A stretch of DNA of 64,000 nt from Duganella sp. BuS-21 (GTDB lineage Bacteria > Pseudomonadota > Gammaproteobacteria > Burkholderiales > Burkholderiaceae_D), in NCBI GenBank assembly GCA_041874725.1, contig CP097466.1, positions 2,232,001 to 2,296,000 on the forward strand, in the 5' to 3' direction. Position numbers and translations under genes: made by a program. Shown piece after piece: positions 39,637 to 49,960 of this stretch; position 1 is the first letter of the stretch, and each line of letters starts with the position of its first letter. The notes beneath the pieces are model-generated. The model was not told the DNA's origin. It searched no databases and saw only the letters and a list, made by a program, of their open reading frames with translations.

Positions 39637-40170
39637 CTAGCGCAGGCGCGTTGTCATGCTGGTGTAGCTGAAGTATTGGCCGTCGATGTGGAACATGTTC
39701 GGGATCTCGCCGGTTTTGCGGTAGCCGTGGCGCTGGTACAAATTGATGGCCGGTGTGTTGACCGACAGTACCTGCAGGTCGATCCACTGGATGCCCGACA
39801 CCAACGCCCATTGGGCGGCATGTGCCAGCAGCGCACCGCCCAGCCCCTGCTGGCGGTAGGCGCGATCCACCCCCATGCCGAGCAGGCAGCGGTGGCCGGT
39901 GTGGCGCTCCGGATGGCCGCGCAAATCGATGTGACCGGCAATGGCGCCGTCGGCATCCCGCGCCAGCCACACGCGGCGCCAGCCGGGCTGGCCCACGTCG
40001 ATTCCGATGCCGGCCTTGAACCCATCGGCTTTCTCGACGGGAAAGTGCGAGTCAGCGCGCGGCAAGGGCTGGAAATAGGCCGTGCCGCCGCGGCCGTTGT
40101 CGGATAGATGGTCGTTCAGGTAGGCCAGAAACACCTCGAAATCCGCCAGCGCCAGTTTTTCTATCTTCAT
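39637..40170 (-). CDS. GNAT-family N-acetyltransferase (177 aa)
   Basis: A GCN5-fold acetyltransferase. The acetyl-CoA binding segment is GMGVDRAYRQQGLGGALLAHA, the Q/RxxGxG/A motif, followed by the usual C-terminal LSVNTPAINLYQRHGYRKTGEI. The substrate is not predictable; the ending resembles RimI/phosphinothricin-type members. It is divergent from the outer-membrane protein gene at 40254. Confidence 0.9.
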   Translation of the reverse strand: MKIEKLALADFEVFLAYLNDHLSDNGRGGTAYFQPLPRADSHFPVEKADGFKAGIGIDVGQPGWRRVWLARDADGAIAGHIDLRGHPERHTGHRCLLGMGVDRAYRQQGLGGALLAHAAQWALVSGIQWIDLQVLSVNTPAINLYQRHGYRKTGEIPNMFHIDGQYFSYTSMTTRLR

Positions 40171-40253
40171 TATCTCTGTGGAAATTTACCAACGACTCGG
40201 TTATACCAATGTGTTAGGGTAATGTCCATTGCGCATCGTAAAGCGGAGGAGTC

Positions 40254-41042
40254 ATGCCTCGTTTGTGGACTGCGGTATTGTTGCTGGGTTTGCCCTTGCT
40301 GGCCCACGCCGTTGAAGAAAAAGACCAGGTCGTCACCGACCGTCCGGACTTTGTCGAATCGAGCAATGTTGTCGGCGCCGGCCGCTTCCAGATCGAAACC
40401 AGCTTCGCGCTGGAGCGTGACAAAGCCCATGGCGGCAAGCAGCGCACGTACTCGACGCCGACCCTGCTGCGTTTCGGTCTCAGCGACAACTGGGAAGCGC
40501 GCATAGAAACCGATGGCCGCATGCGCGTCGTCACCGACGATCCGGGCGGCGGCCGGCAAACCGACAACGGCTACGCCGACGTCTCGCTCGGCGTGAAATG
40601 GCACATGGCCGATGCCGACGGCGCGCTGCCATCGATGGGCGTACTGGCCCACCTCGACCTCGATAGCGGCACGGCCGCCTTCCGCGCGCCCGGCAAGGGC
40701 GGCTCGCTGCGGCTGGCCGCCGAATGGGAACTGCCCGGCGACCTTGGCTTGGGCGTGATGCCGGGCCTGGCCTGGCAGCGCGACGACAACGGTGCGCGCT
40801 ACACCAGCGCCATCCTCGGTGTGGTGCTGGGCAAAGAGTGGAACGAGCGCTTCCGCAGCTTCATTGAATACTCGGCGCCACAGATCGCCCGTGGCCGGCA
40901 CGGCGGCACGGTCACCACCTTCGATGTCGGCGCGGCCTACCTGCTGACCGACCTGGTGCAGGTCGATAGCGCGCTGTCGCGCGGCCTCAACCGGAATACG
41001 CCGGACTGGAGCTGGACCGTCGGCCTGTCCATCAAATTCTAA
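40254..41042 (+). CDS. Outer-membrane transporter-like protein (phenol-degradation MetA/PF13557 type)
   Basis: 262 residues with signal peptide MPRLWTAVLLLGLPLLAHA. The mature start DQVVTDRPDFVESSNVVGAGRFQIET is the typical opening of the group often annotated as 'transporter' or MetA-pathway phenol degradation protein, a beta barrel ending VGLSIKF. GGAGG precedes the ATG. The receptor gene follows after 12 bases, so the two may share a message, which could link uptake or surface sensing with taxis. Confidence 0.82.
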   Translation: MPRLWTAVLLLGLPLLAHAVEEKDQVVTDRPDFVESSNVVGAGRFQIETSFALERDKAHGGKQRTYSTPTLLRFGLSDNWEARIETDGRMRVVTDDPGGGRQTDNGYADVSLGVKWHMADADGALPSMGVLAHLDLDSGTAAFRAPGKGGSLRLAAEWELPGDLGLGVMPGLAWQRDDNGARYTSAILGVVLGKEWNERFRSFIEYSAPQIARGRHGGTVTTFDVGAAYLLTDLVQVDSALSRGLNRNTPDWSWTVGLSIKF

Positions 41043-41054
41043 GCAGGGAGTGCC

Positions 41055-42593
41055 ATGCGATTCACGATCAAGCAGCGCCTGTTGTTGATTAACCTGGCGA
41101 CACTGGTGTTCGTCAGCCTGGTCGGGCTGGTGGGCTATTACGCGGTGCACGTGCTGGATGTGTCGATGGACGCCATCAGCACCAACAGTGCGGCCATGAA
41201 AGACCAGCTGCAGGCGGACCAGGCGCACGACGCCTTGCGTGCCGACGTGTTGGCCGCACGCCTGGCGGCGGAAAAGAACGACCCGGCCGAGGTCAAGGAA
41301 GTGCGGCAGGACACGGCCGAGCACATTGCCCTGTTCCGCAAACTGATCAAGGATATGGACGCGTCCAACACGGACGCCGAGGTACATCAAGCCATGGAAA
41401 AGGTGCGGCCTGACGTGGACCGGTATCTCGCCAGCGCCGAAGAAATGGTCAACCTGTCGCTGACCGATGCGGCGGCGGCGGCGGCGAAATTCCCAGCCTT
41501 CATGGACAGCTTCCGCGTGCTGGAAAAAAGCATGGCGGCGCTCAGCGACCTGATCGAGAAGAACTCGGACGCCACGCGCGGCGTGGGCGATGCGGCGGTG
41601 GTCAAATCGCGCATCCACATCATCGGCTTCGGCCTGCTGGCGGCGGTGGTGTCGCTGGTGCTGGGGCAGATCGTCTCGCGCTCCATCCTGCTGCCGCTGG
41701 AGGAAGCGGTGGGCTTTGCTTCGCGCGTGGCGCAAGGCGATTTGTCGACGCCGATCACAGTGGAAGCGGACGACCGCACGGAAACCGGCCAGCTCAAGCG
41801 GGCGTTGAGCGAGATGAACAGCAGCCTGCATGGCATCGTCAGTCAGGTGCGCAGCGGCACGGACGCGATCGCACTGGCGTCGGGGGAGATCGCCACCGGC
41901 AACCTGGACTTGTCGGCGCGCACGGAGGAACAGGCCAGCTCGCTGGAGGAAACGGCGTCGTCGATGGAAGAGATGACCTCGGCGGTGCGGCAGAACTCCA
42001 GCAACGCGGGCGACGCCAACCGGCTGGCCTCGTCGGCGGCGCAGGTGGCGACGCGGGGCGGCGCGGTGATGGCGCAGGTGGTGCAAACCATGGGCGGCAT
42101 CAATGCCGCGTCGCAAAAGATCGTCGACATCATCGCGGTAATTGAAGGCATCGCCTTCCAGACCAACATCCTGGCCCTGAATGCGGCGGTGGAAGCGGCG
42201 CGTGCGGGCGAGCAGGGACGGGGATTCGCGGTGGTGGCGTCGGAAGTGCGCAGCCTGGCGCATCGGGCCGACGCGGCGGCCAAAGAAGTGCGGCAACTGA
42301 TCGAAGCGTCGGCGGCGCAGGTGAGCGAGGGCAGTGCGCTGGTCGGGCAGGCGGGCGGCACGATGGAAGAAATCGTCGGCGGCATCCAGCGGGTGACGGT
42401 GATTGTCGGCGAGATCGCGGCGGCCAGCCGCGAGCAGGAAATGGGCATCGACCAGGTCAACCAGGCGATCGGCACCATCGACAGCGCCACGCAGCAAAAC
42501 GCCGCGCTGGTCGAACAAGCGGCGGCCGCAGCCGGCGCGCTGCAAGAACAAGCCGCGCGCCTGGCCGAAGCCGTCAAAATTTTCCGCCTCTAA
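41055..42593 (+). CDS. Methyl-accepting chemotaxis protein (512 aa)
   Basis: A receptor with membrane helices near 11-32 and 180-205, a small helical sensor between them, HAMP ([16 protein letters not shown]) and a classical signalling tip ([15 protein letters not shown] then [18 protein letters not shown]). There is no tail after the coiled coil; the protein ends at KIFRL, so no CheR tether is present. GGGAG precedes the ATG. It is convergent with the receptor gene at 42726 across a composite repeat. Confidence 0.94.
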   Translation: MRFTIKQRLLLINLATLVFVSLVGLVGYYAVHVLDVSMDAISTNSAAMKDQLQADQAHDALRADVLAARLAAEKNDPAEVKEVRQDTAEHIALFRKLIKDMDASNTDAEVHQAMEKVRPDVDRYLASAEEMVNLSLTDAAAAAAKFPAFMDSFRVLEKSMAALSDLIEKNSDATRGVGDAAVVKSRIHIIGFGLLAAVVSLVLGQIVSRSILLPLEEAVGFASRVAQGDLSTPITVEADDRTETGQLKRALSEMNSSLHGIVSQVRSGTDAIALASGEIATGNLDLSARTEEQASSLEETASSMEEMTSAVRQNSSNAGDANRLASSAAQVATRGGAVMAQVVQTMGGINAASQKIVDIIAVIEGIAFQTNILALNAAVEAARAGEQGRGFAVVASEVRSLAHRADAAAKEVRQLIEASAAQVSEGSALVGQAGGTMEEIVGGIQRVTVIVGEIAAASREQEMGIDQVNQAIGTIDSATQQNAALVEQAAAAAGALQEQAARLAEAVKIFRL

Positions 42594-42723
42594 TTCGGGG
42601 TCAGTTCCGACATTCGGACATTGAGCGCCTCTCATTCAGGGTCAGCTCTGTCATTTGGACAAAACGGAACTTTCGGCGAGCCTCAAAGTTCCCCAATGTC
42701 CGAATGACAGAGCTGACCCTGAC
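42594..42723. repeat. Palindromic element 4, composite of subtypes A and B
   Basis: A lone B arm (TTCGGGGTCAGTTCCGACAT onward, 42594-42622) is followed by a full A element. The A left arm is ATTCAGGGTCAGCTCTGTCA (from 42634), the core has the inner inverted repeat GGAACTTT/AAAGTTCC (42666-42673, 42685-42692), and the right arm ends at 42722. The right arm contains CCGAATGACAG, mixing the B motif CCGAAT into an A arm. It lies between two convergent receptor genes. Confidence 0.82.
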
Positions 42724-42725
42724 GT

Positions 42726-44375
42726 TTAGGCGGCGAGGCGGTGGAGGTGGCGGGTGGGCTGCGGTTTTTGCGGCTTGCGGCGGCTCGATAATTGGGCCGA
42801 CGCGGATGCGCTGGCCTGGCCTCCGCTCAGCTTGAAGACGCCGACCAGCTGCACCAGCTGCTGCGCCTGGTCTTGCTGCGCTTCGGCCGCTGCCGCCGCT
42901 TCTTCCACCAGCGCGGCGTTTTGCTGTGTGACCGTGTCCATTTCGGCGATCGCGTGGTTGATCTGCTCGATGCCCGCTTCCTGTTCGTGGTTGGCCGTGC
43001 TGATCTCGCTCATGATGGCGGTGACCGACTTGACGGCGGCGACGATTTTTTCCATCGTCGCGCCGGCTTCACCCACCAGTTGCGTGCCGGCGCCGACCTT
43101 GCCTACCGAGTCGTCGATCAGGTGTTTGATTTCCTTGGCCGCTTCGGCCGAACGCTGCGCCAACACCCGCACTTCCGATGCCACGACCGCAAAGCCACGG
43201 CCTTGTTCGCCGGCGCGCGCCGCTTCCACCGCCGCATTCAAGGCCAGGATGTTGGTCTGGAAGGCGATGCCGTCAATGACGCCGATGATGTCGACGATCT
43301 TTTTGGCCGATTCGTTGATCGCATCCATGGTCTGCACCACGTTCGCCACCACGGCGCCGCCCTGGACCGCGATGTCGGACGCGTTTTGCGCCAGCGTGTT
43401 GGCCTGACGTGCATTTTCAGTGTTTTGCTTGACGGTGGCCGTCAGTTCTTCCATCGAGGAGGCGGTTTCTTCCAGCGAGCCGGCCTGCTGCTCGGTGCGC
43501 GATGACAGGTCCATATTGCCCGAGGCGATCTCGGTGGCCGCCGTAACGATGGAGTCGGCGCCGCTGCGCACCTGGCCGACAATGTCCGCCAGGCTGTCGC
43601 GCATGCCCTGGATGGCGAACAGCAGGCTGTGCTGGTCGCCGCCGCGCAGGGTGATCGGCACGGCCAGATCGCCGCCGGCGATTTTGCCGGCAATCGCCGC
43701 CACGTGATTAGGTTCGCCGCCCAGCTGGCGCAGCAGTTGACGCGAGATCAGCCAGGCCAGTGCCGCACCCAGCGCCAGCGAGGCCGCGCCCAAGATGATC
43801 GCAAGGTTGCGTGAGCGCACATACGTGGCTTCGGCGTCGGCGCGCGCGCGCTCCATGCTGGCGCTTTGATGCGCGATCATGGCGTCGATGGCGCCCATGT
43901 AGGCCAGTTGCAGGCCGCGCATCTTGCCCAGCATTTCGTCGACCGCAGCGTCGACGTTGTCTTCGCGGCGCAGGCGCATGACTTCATCCAGCGATTCGTT
44001 GAACGGCACGCGCGCCGCTTGCATCGCCTGGAAGAATTCCTGTCCTTTGGCCGATTTGACCATCTCGCCGAGCTTGCTCATGGCCTCGGTGTTTTCCTTG
44101 CGCTTTTCCATGATTACGGCCAATTCCTTTTCGGCCTTGGCGTCGTCGCGGATCAGCAGCGCGTTGCGCAGCGAGCGGGCGATCTTGTTGTTGTGATTCA
44201 TGATCAGCTGCGCCTGCTGCACCTTGGGGTAGGTTTCGGTAACGATCTCGTCGCTGCTGCGCGCCAGCTCGCTCTGGCTGTAAAGGCTCAGGCCGGTGGA
44301 GATCGCCAGCATCAGCAAAACTGCGCCAAAGCCGAGGCCGAGCCGGGTGCCTACCTTGAGGTTATTGAGTGTCAT
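42726..44375 (-). CDS. Methyl-accepting chemotaxis protein (549 aa)
   Basis: Start [20 protein letters not shown] resembles the receptor at 29744. Membrane helices lie near 12-30 and 188-208. The sensor is a four-helix bundle with [20 protein letters not shown], a pattern seen in 4HB-type receptors. HAMP carries [20 protein letters not shown]. The tip is [15 protein letters not shown] with [16 protein letters not shown] basic tail ([20 protein letters not shown]) ends the protein. The ligand is unknown. Confidence 0.94.
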   Translation of the reverse strand: MTLNNLKVGTRLGLGFGAVLLMLAISTGLSLYSQSELARSSDEIVTETYPKVQQAQLIMNHNNKIARSLRNALLIRDDAKAEKELAVIMEKRKENTEAMSKLGEMVKSAKGQEFFQAMQAARVPFNESLDEVMRLRREDNVDAAVDEMLGKMRGLQLAYMGAIDAMIAHQSASMERARADAEATYVRSRNLAIILGAASLALGAALAWLISRQLLRQLGGEPNHVAAIAGKIAGGDLAVPITLRGGDQHSLLFAIQGMRDSLADIVGQVRSGADSIVTAATEIASGNMDLSSRTEQQAGSLEETASSMEELTATVKQNTENARQANTLAQNASDIAVQGGAVVANVVQTMDAINESAKKIVDIIGVIDGIAFQTNILALNAAVEAARAGEQGRGFAVVASEVRVLAQRSAEAAKEIKHLIDDSVGKVGAGTQLVGEAGATMEKIVAAVKSVTAIMSEISTANHEQEAGIEQINHAIAEMDTVTQQNAALVEEAAAAAEAQQDQAQQLVQLVGVFKLSGGQASASASAQLSSRRKPQKPQPTRHLHRLAA

Positions 44376-44630
44376 GTTGATATTCCGATGTCGAGGTAAC
44401 TCGCGTTCCGATGGGAACGTTGGCGGGAATAAGGCCGGAGAGGATAGTGGCGATCGCGGGAGTTAGGCGATTCATCATGCTGTGAATTGTCTTCAATATA
44501 CACTTTAAATTACCTTATGGCAACAAAATATAAATGCCAAGCTTTTCTTTGGTAGGAATGTGTTGCATGGGAGCGTTTCCATTACACTTGGCTTTCTGTT
44601 CACTTTTATGCCAGGAAATGGTGGAGACCC

Positions 44631-45806
44631 ATGACTAACAATAATGCTTCAAGGCTGGATGTGATCGATGCGCTGCGCGGCTTCGCCATCGTATCGATCA
44701 TGTTGCTGCACAACATCGAGCACTTCGACTTCTATTTTGCGCCGGGCGGCTTGCCGGATTGGCTGAAGGCCATCGACAAAGTGATCTGGGATAGCCTGTT
44801 CTTCTTGTTCGGCGGCAAGTCCTACGCCATCTTTGCCTTGCTGTTTGGTATGACTTTCTACATTCAATTCCACAAGCGCGAGCTGCGCGGCGAGGATTTC
44901 CGGGCACGGTTTGCGTGGCGGCTGGTGCTGCTGCTGGGCTTCGGACTGATCAATTCCATGTTTTATCACGGCGATATTCTGAGTATTTACGCGGTGTTGG
45001 GTTTTGCGTTGATACCAGTGGCGCGATTGAGCAATCGCTGGGTCGTGGCGATCGCGATTGTTTTATTGTTGCAGCCGTATGCATGGCTGGAAGTTATTCA
45101 GGCTTTGCCGAATCCGAATGAGAAACTACCGAATCCCGCATCCTGGGCGTATTTCGGTATTGCGAATGACTATTTCGCGAACGGTTCGGCGGCGCAGGTG
45201 TGGTGGGGTAATCTGACCAATGGAAAAATCGGTGTCATACGCTGGAGCTGGGAGAATGGTCGCATATTCCAGATTCCTGCATTGTTTATGCTTGGCATGC
45301 TGGCTGGTCGCAAGGGAATATTCAAGGAAGGTAATAGTGCATTCTGGCGTCGCACTTTGTTTTTCGCGGTGGTGGCGTTTATTCCCCTCTATCTGCTTAA
45401 AACCTTCCCGCAAACGTGGGGCGTAGGGTCTGCGCTGGAGCGTCCACTGCTGACGATTATTATATCATGGTCGAATGTGGCATTTATGGTCGTGCTGGTT
45501 TCGACATTTACGCTGCTGTTTTATTCACGTCGCTGGCTGACGGTATTCTCGCCTTTGGGTCGTATGAGTTTAACCAGCTATGTGGTGCAGTCGATTATCG
45601 GCACGTCGATTTATTATGGCTTTGGCCTCGGCATGTATCAGTACACGGGCGCCAGTTTTGCTTTGGCGATCGGCATCGCGCTGGCGCTGGCGCAGCGACA
45701 GTTCAGCGTGTGGTGGCTGGCCCGTCATGCCCAAGGACCGCTGGAAATGCTGTGGCACAGAATGACGTGGGCCGGTATTGCACCCACGGTTCATGCCAAG
45801 AATTAG
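44631..45806 (+). CDS. DUF418 (YeiB-like) multi-pass membrane protein
   Basis: 391 residues with about ten hydrophobic segments. It opens RLDVIDALRGFAIVSIMLLHN and ends with the DUF418 region (SPLGRMSLTSYVVQSIIGTS then WWLARHAQGPLEMLWHRMTW). The group is related to acyltransferase-3-type membrane proteins; substrates are unknown. GGAG lies near the ATG. Base composition is visibly lower in GC than its neighbours, which could indicate transfer. It is convergent with the yigZ-like gene. Confidence 0.88.
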   Translation: MTNNNASRLDVIDALRGFAIVSIMLLHNIEHFDFYFAPGGLPDWLKAIDKVIWDSLFFLFGGKSYAIFALLFGMTFYIQFHKRELRGEDFRARFAWRLVLLLGFGLINSMFYHGDILSIYAVLGFALIPVARLSNRWVVAIAIVLLLQPYAWLEVIQALPNPNEKLPNPASWAYFGIANDYFANGSAAQVWWGNLTNGKIGVIRWSWENGRIFQIPALFMLGMLAGRKGIFKEGNSAFWRRTLFFAVVAFIPLYLLKTFPQTWGVGSALERPLLTIIISWSNVAFMVVLVSTFTLLFYSRRWLTVFSPLGRMSLTSYVVQSIIGTSIYYGFGLGMYQYTGASFALAIGIALALAQRQFSVWWLARHAQGPLEMLWHRMTWAGIAPTVHAKN

Positions 45807-45866
45807 CACGAACACACCAGTATTGAGCTTGCAAAGGGCGGTAGCCAGCGATGCCGGCCGACCCGC

Positions 45867-46463
45867 TTATTCGTCGTCGGGATTAGTCCAGCTAATCCGT
45901 CCGTGGCCGGATTCATTGAGACGGGTAATCAGCGCTTCGGCTGCAGTGGCGGGAAAACTGAATTCAAATTTAACGTCATCGGCGTGCACGACATTATCCA
46001 GGCTGGCGCCGGCCAATTCAATTTCCCGCCTTACCATGCCTTCCAAGGCATACGGTGCGCTGCAGATCAGGAATCGCTGTTTGATGATCGCGATTTTATC
46101 GGCAGTTAATAGCGCTTGGGCTACGCTGTCGGTATATGCGCGCACCAGGCCGCCAGCGCCCAATTTAATGCCGCCGAAATAACGCACCACGGTCGCCAAT
46201 ACACCTTCTAAATCCTGGTGGCGTAATACATCAAGCATGGGACGGCCTGCGGTGCCACTCGGTTCGCCATCATCCACCGCTGCGGATTGGCCGCCGGCTA
46301 ATAACGCCCAACAGACGTGGGCCGCACCGGGATGCTGCGATTTTAATTCCGCAACGATTTTCTGCGCGGTGGCGCGATCGGTCATCGGCTGCACGCAGGC
46401 GATAAAGCGGCTTTTTTTAATCAGCAATTCGTGGTGAACCGCTGTGAGTATGGTTTGAGGCAT
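45867..46463 (-). CDS. yigZ: YigZ/IMPACT-family protein
   Basis: 198 residues with the two-domain YigZ layout. The N-terminal UPF0029/IMPACT domain has the signature DDGEPSGTAGRPML and VVRYFGGIKLGAGGLVRAYTDSV in two runs. The C-terminal part is ferredoxin-like. Relatives bind nucleic acids or act in translational stress control; the bacterial role is unclear. It is divergent from the helicase gene. Confidence 0.92.
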   Translation of the reverse strand: MPQTILTAVHHELLIKKSRFIACVQPMTDRATAQKIVAELKSQHPGAAHVCWALLAGGQSAAVDDGEPSGTAGRPMLDVLRHQDLEGVLATVVRYFGGIKLGAGGLVRAYTDSVAQALLTADKIAIIKQRFLICSAPYALEGMVRREIELAGASLDNVVHADDVKFEFSFPATAAEALITRLNESGHGRISWTNPDDE

Positions 46464-46556
46464 GGGGGCGTATGGTGCCAGAATTTAGCCGTAAAGACGA
46501 GGGCGTATGAGACGGCACGGTATAATCCGATCAGTATCCCAACCGAGTATAACGCC

Positions 46557-48539
46557 ATGACCCATCCTTCCCCAGCGCCTCATCTTGCAGCCTCAGACGG
46601 CGATCCGGGCGAGGACGATGAGCTGCTCCGCCAGCTTGGCCTGGCCGACCAAGGCGTGTCCCTGTCCCGGCTCGAAGGGCGGGTGTTCCTGCGCATTACC
46701 GGCGTGGTCGAGTACGGCCGCCGCCGCGTGCCTTACGATCTGGTGCCGGCCCAAGGTGTCCTCGCCAAGCCGTCCAAATGGCGCAAGATGGATGCCGGCA
46801 CGCGCGGCGCATTGCTGCGCGAGCGCGCCAGCGACCAGGTGATCGCCGAGCTGCACGGCTTTGTTGTTGCCTTCGTGCAAGAGTTGGCCGACGCCTGCGA
46901 CGATTGCGACATGGACGCCGAGCCCTTCCTGAACGCGCTGAGCGACATGCAGATTGCCGAGCCGGCCGGGCTGGTGTTCGATCGCATCCGCCAGCGCCTG
47001 GAGCACGCGGTCGAGCGGGAGATGGAAGAGCAGCATGCCGAGCGCACCCGCCAGAGCATCAACCTGGCCGAGTATCCGGCCTCGTTCGAGGTGGCGCGGC
47101 GCATGAAGCGCAAGTTCATCGCCGTGCTGGGCCCGACCAATTCCGGCAAGACCCACCTGGCGATGGAAGCGCTGGGCAAGGCGCCGAGCGGCGTGTATCT
47201 GGCGCCGCTGCGTTTGCTGGCGCTGGAAAACTACGAAAGATTGCAGGAAGTGCAACAGCGTGGCAAGCCGCTGGCGGTTAGCCTGGTGACGGGCGAGGAG
47301 CGCCGGCTGACGCCGGGCGCCACGCACATCGCCAGCACGGTGGAGATGCTCGATACGCAAACGCCGGTGGACGTGGCCGTGATCGATGAAATCCAGATGT
47401 TGGCCGACCGCGACCGTGGCGCGGCCTGGACCGCCGCCGTCTGCGGTGCGCCGGCGCGCGTGGTCTATCTGGTCGGCGCCCCGGAGGCGCGGCGCGCGAT
47501 CGAAGTGCTGGCGGCGCGGCTGGAGTGCGAGCTGGAAGTCCATCTGCTCAAGCGCAAGGGGCCGCTGTCGATGGAGCCGACCGCTGTGCGCAAGCTGAGC
47601 AATCTGCGCCGGGGCGACGCCGTGATCTGCTTCTCGCGTCGCGAAGTACTGATGTGGCGCGACATGGTGACGGAGGTGGGGCTGTCGGTGGCCACGGTGT
47701 ACGGCAACCTGTCGCCGGAAGTGCGGCGCGCGCAGGCCCAGCGCTTCCGCGACGGCGCGGCCGACGTGGTGGTGGGCACGGACGCCATCGCCATGGGCCT
47801 GAACATGCCGATCGCGCGCGTGGTGATGACCACCAGCGTGAAGTACAACGGTTATGAAGAGGAAGAGATCCCGGCCGCGCTGGCGCGTCAGATCGCCGGC
47901 CGGGCAGGGCGCTATGGTGTGCACGAGGAAGGCCTGGTGGCCGGCTACGACAACGAGACGCACGAAGTGATGCGCTCGCTGCTGCGCGAAAAGCCGGTGC
48001 CGCTGAAAACCACCGGCTTCGCCGTGGCGCCGACGCTCGAACATCTGCACCGCATTTCCTCGGTGACGCACGAGCACGCGCTGGCCAAGCTGCTGAAACG
48101 TTTCGTGCACAACATCGACGTGCCGGACGGCTTTTTCTACCCGCGCATCACCGAGGACCAGTTCGAGCGCGCCGCCTGGCTCGATACGCTGCAGCTGACC
48201 GTGGCGGAGAAGTTTGCGCTGTCGCTGGTGCCGATTTCGGCCAAGGTGCCGTCCTTGCAGAACGCCTGGGAGAACTGGGCTAAATCGTTGGCGCACAAGA
48301 AGGTTACGCATCTGAAGGGCGGCGATACGCCGCTGCACTACATGAATCTGCAGGAGGTGGAGGATGCTTGCCGCCTGTATTCGGCCTATGCCTGGCTGGC
48401 CTACCGCCAGTCCGAGTATTTCCCGGATACCGAACTGGCGCTGCGCCTGTCGCGTGAGGCCTCGGAGCGGGTCGACGCCATCCTGCAGGACCAGAACTCG
48501 GCGGCGCGCAAACGCCAGCCGCGCAAGTTCCGCCGATAA
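46557..48539 (+). CDS. SUV3-type DEXH RNA helicase (660 aa)
   Basis: A superfamily 2 helicase with the mitochondrial SUV3 layout. Motif I is GPTNSGKTHLAMEAL, motif II DEIQMLADRDRG (DEIQ in place of DEAD, as in SUV3), motif III LVGAPEA, then VVGTDAIAMGLNMPI and motif VI QIAGRAGRYG. The C-terminal SUV3-specific helical part ends in a basic tail (RKRQPRKFRR). The N-terminal 160 residues are unique. The start at 46557 removes 42 upstream codons without support. In mitochondria SUV3 unwinds RNA for decay; a similar role here is inference. Confidence 0.9.
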   Translation: MTHPSPAPHLAASDGDPGEDDELLRQLGLADQGVSLSRLEGRVFLRITGVVEYGRRRVPYDLVPAQGVLAKPSKWRKMDAGTRGALLRERASDQVIAELHGFVVAFVQELADACDDCDMDAEPFLNALSDMQIAEPAGLVFDRIRQRLEHAVEREMEEQHAERTRQSINLAEYPASFEVARRMKRKFIAVLGPTNSGKTHLAMEALGKAPSGVYLAPLRLLALENYERLQEVQQRGKPLAVSLVTGEERRLTPGATHIASTVEMLDTQTPVDVAVIDEIQMLADRDRGAAWTAAVCGAPARVVYLVGAPEARRAIEVLAARLECELEVHLLKRKGPLSMEPTAVRKLSNLRRGDAVICFSRREVLMWRDMVTEVGLSVATVYGNLSPEVRRAQAQRFRDGAADVVVGTDAIAMGLNMPIARVVMTTSVKYNGYEEEEIPAALARQIAGRAGRYGVHEEGLVAGYDNETHEVMRSLLREKPVPLKTTGFAVAPTLEHLHRISSVTHEHALAKLLKRFVHNIDVPDGFFYPRITEDQFERAAWLDTLQLTVAEKFALSLVPISAKVPSLQNAWENWAKSLAHKKVTHLKGGDTPLHYMNLQEVEDACRLYSAYAWLAYRQSEYFPDTELALRLSREASERVDAILQDQNSAARKRQPRKFRR

Positions 48540-48540
48540 C

Positions 48541-48570
48541 AAAAAAGCCAACCTGATGGTTGGCTTTTTT
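48541..48570. terminator. Bidirectional terminator between helicase gene and tRNA-Lys
   Basis: A 13-bp stem AAAAAAGCCAACC/GGTTGGCTTTTTT with a 4-base loop follows the helicase stop by two bases. The T-rich and A-rich sides let it serve both the plus-strand gene and the minus-strand tRNA. Confidence 0.9.
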
Positions 48571-48578
48571 GTGTGTCT

Positions 48579-48654
48579 TGGTAGGCCGTGCGGGATTCGA
48601 ACCTGCGACCAACGGATTAAAAGTCCGCTGCTCTACCAGCTGAGCTAACGACCC
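48579..48654 (-). tRNA. tRNA-Lys (anticodon TTT)
   Basis: 76 bases including an encoded CCA. The minus strand starts GGGTCGTTAGCTCAGC, has the anticodon loop ACTTTTAAT, the T-arm GCAGGTTCGAATCCCGC and ends GGCCTACCA. It is identical to the two copies at 62714 and 62819. Confidence 0.97.
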
Positions 48655-48812
48655 AAGGGCCGGAATTCTAATGCCTTGCGCCTAAATATTCAAGGGCAGG
48701 GCGATATTCATTCGCATCTGCGCGCCACTAAAAGGGCAACCTCAGCTATGATATCGCCCTGTCGTTAAAAGCAATGTTTTAAACATCAAACATTGCATCG
48801 CAAGGAATGGGA

Positions 48813-49958
48813 ATGAAAGTAGTTGCAGAGGCGACGCTTGGCGCGGTGAAGCCGGCCCCGTCGCAATTTGGTTTGATTAATCTGTTGAAAGCAGCCGCAG
48901 CGCAGCTGATCGTCTTGCATCATCTGGCATTTTACGGCCCGATGTCCGATCACGCGCGCGTGTTGTTGCCGTCGCTGATCGAATGGCTGAGTGACAGCGC
49001 GCGTATAGCGGTCCAGGTATTCCTGGTGATCGGCGGCTTCCTGGCGGCCAAATCGTTGGCGCCGTCTGGCCATGCCGGCTATTCCTATCCGCTGATCGCC
49101 ATCTGGCGCCGCTACGTCAAGCTGGCGCCGCCATTCGTAGCCGCCACGCTGATCGCCGCCCTTGCCTCGGCCGGGGCCGCCATGTGGATGACGCACGATT
49201 CGATTTCCGCCCCCGCCACGCTGGCGCAAATGGGCGCGCACGCGCTGTTGCTGCATGGCGTGCTCGGTTACGCCTCGGTGTCGGCGGGCGCCTGGTATGT
49301 GGCCATCGACTTCCAGCTGTACGCCTTGATGGTGCTGGCGCTGTGGGTGGGCGGCATCGTCGAAGGCAGGCGTCCCTTGGCGTGGCTGATGCCGCTGGCG
49401 GTGGCGCTCGGCGTCACCTGGTCGCTGCTGTACTTCAATGTGGACGCCGGCTGGGACAACTGGGCGCCTTACTTCTTCGGCAGCTACGGCCTGGGCGTGA
49501 TGGCCTGGTGGGCCAGCGATCCGCGCCGCAAGCCCGGCATCGCCGTGTTGCTGATGATGATGGCGCTGTTGCCGGCGGTGGCCGGTCTGGCGCTGGAGTT
49601 CCGTAGCCGCATCGCGCTGGCCGCGTGCGTGGCGGGCGTGCTGTTCCTGTTCGGCCGCCTGCGGACCACGTCCGAAGGCCGCGCCTGGACCGCCATCCAC
49701 GGCCTGGGCAAGATTTCGTATTCGGTATTCCTGATTCACTTCCCGGTATGCCTGTTGATCAACGCCGCCTTCACACGCTTCATGCCGGCCGAGCCTTTGT
49801 GGCAGGCGCTGGGCATGTTGGTGGCATGGGGCTGCAGCCTGAGCGCCGGCGCCGCCTTCCACCGCTGGGTGGAAGAGCCGCTCGGCCGCGCCATCCACTT
49901 CCTCACGGAACAGGTGGTGGTGCGCGACGTCCACATGCCGCGCCCGCTTAAATCCTGA
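48813..49958 (+). CDS. Acyltransferase-3 family membrane protein
   Basis: 381 residues with about ten membrane segments. It opens with NLLKAAAAQLIVLHHLAFYG, carrying the family His pair, and has YSVFLIHFPVCLLI near the C-terminus. Such enzymes transfer acyl groups to exported glycans or lipids. The start at 48813 is chosen because AAGGA sits six bases upstream; the ATG at 48807 touches that site. The chrA start follows its stop by two bases, so the two are coupled. Confidence 0.87.
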   Translation: MKVVAEATLGAVKPAPSQFGLINLLKAAAAQLIVLHHLAFYGPMSDHARVLLPSLIEWLSDSARIAVQVFLVIGGFLAAKSLAPSGHAGYSYPLIAIWRRYVKLAPPFVAATLIAALASAGAAMWMTHDSISAPATLAQMGAHALLLHGVLGYASVSAGAWYVAIDFQLYALMVLALWVGGIVEGRRPLAWLMPLAVALGVTWSLLYFNVDAGWDNWAPYFFGSYGLGVMAWWASDPRRKPGIAVLLMMMALLPAVAGLALEFRSRIALAACVAGVLFLFGRLRTTSEGRAWTAIHGLGKISYSVFLIHFPVCLLINAAFTRFMPAEPLWQALGMLVAWGCSLSAGAAFHRWVEEPLGRAIHFLTEQVVVRDVHMPRPLKS

Positions 49959-49960
49959 TC

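Noticed and set aside
41055..44375. The convergent receptor genes as a recent inverted duplication
   Set aside because: Only the conserved signalling core is similar; the sensors, lengths and tails differ.
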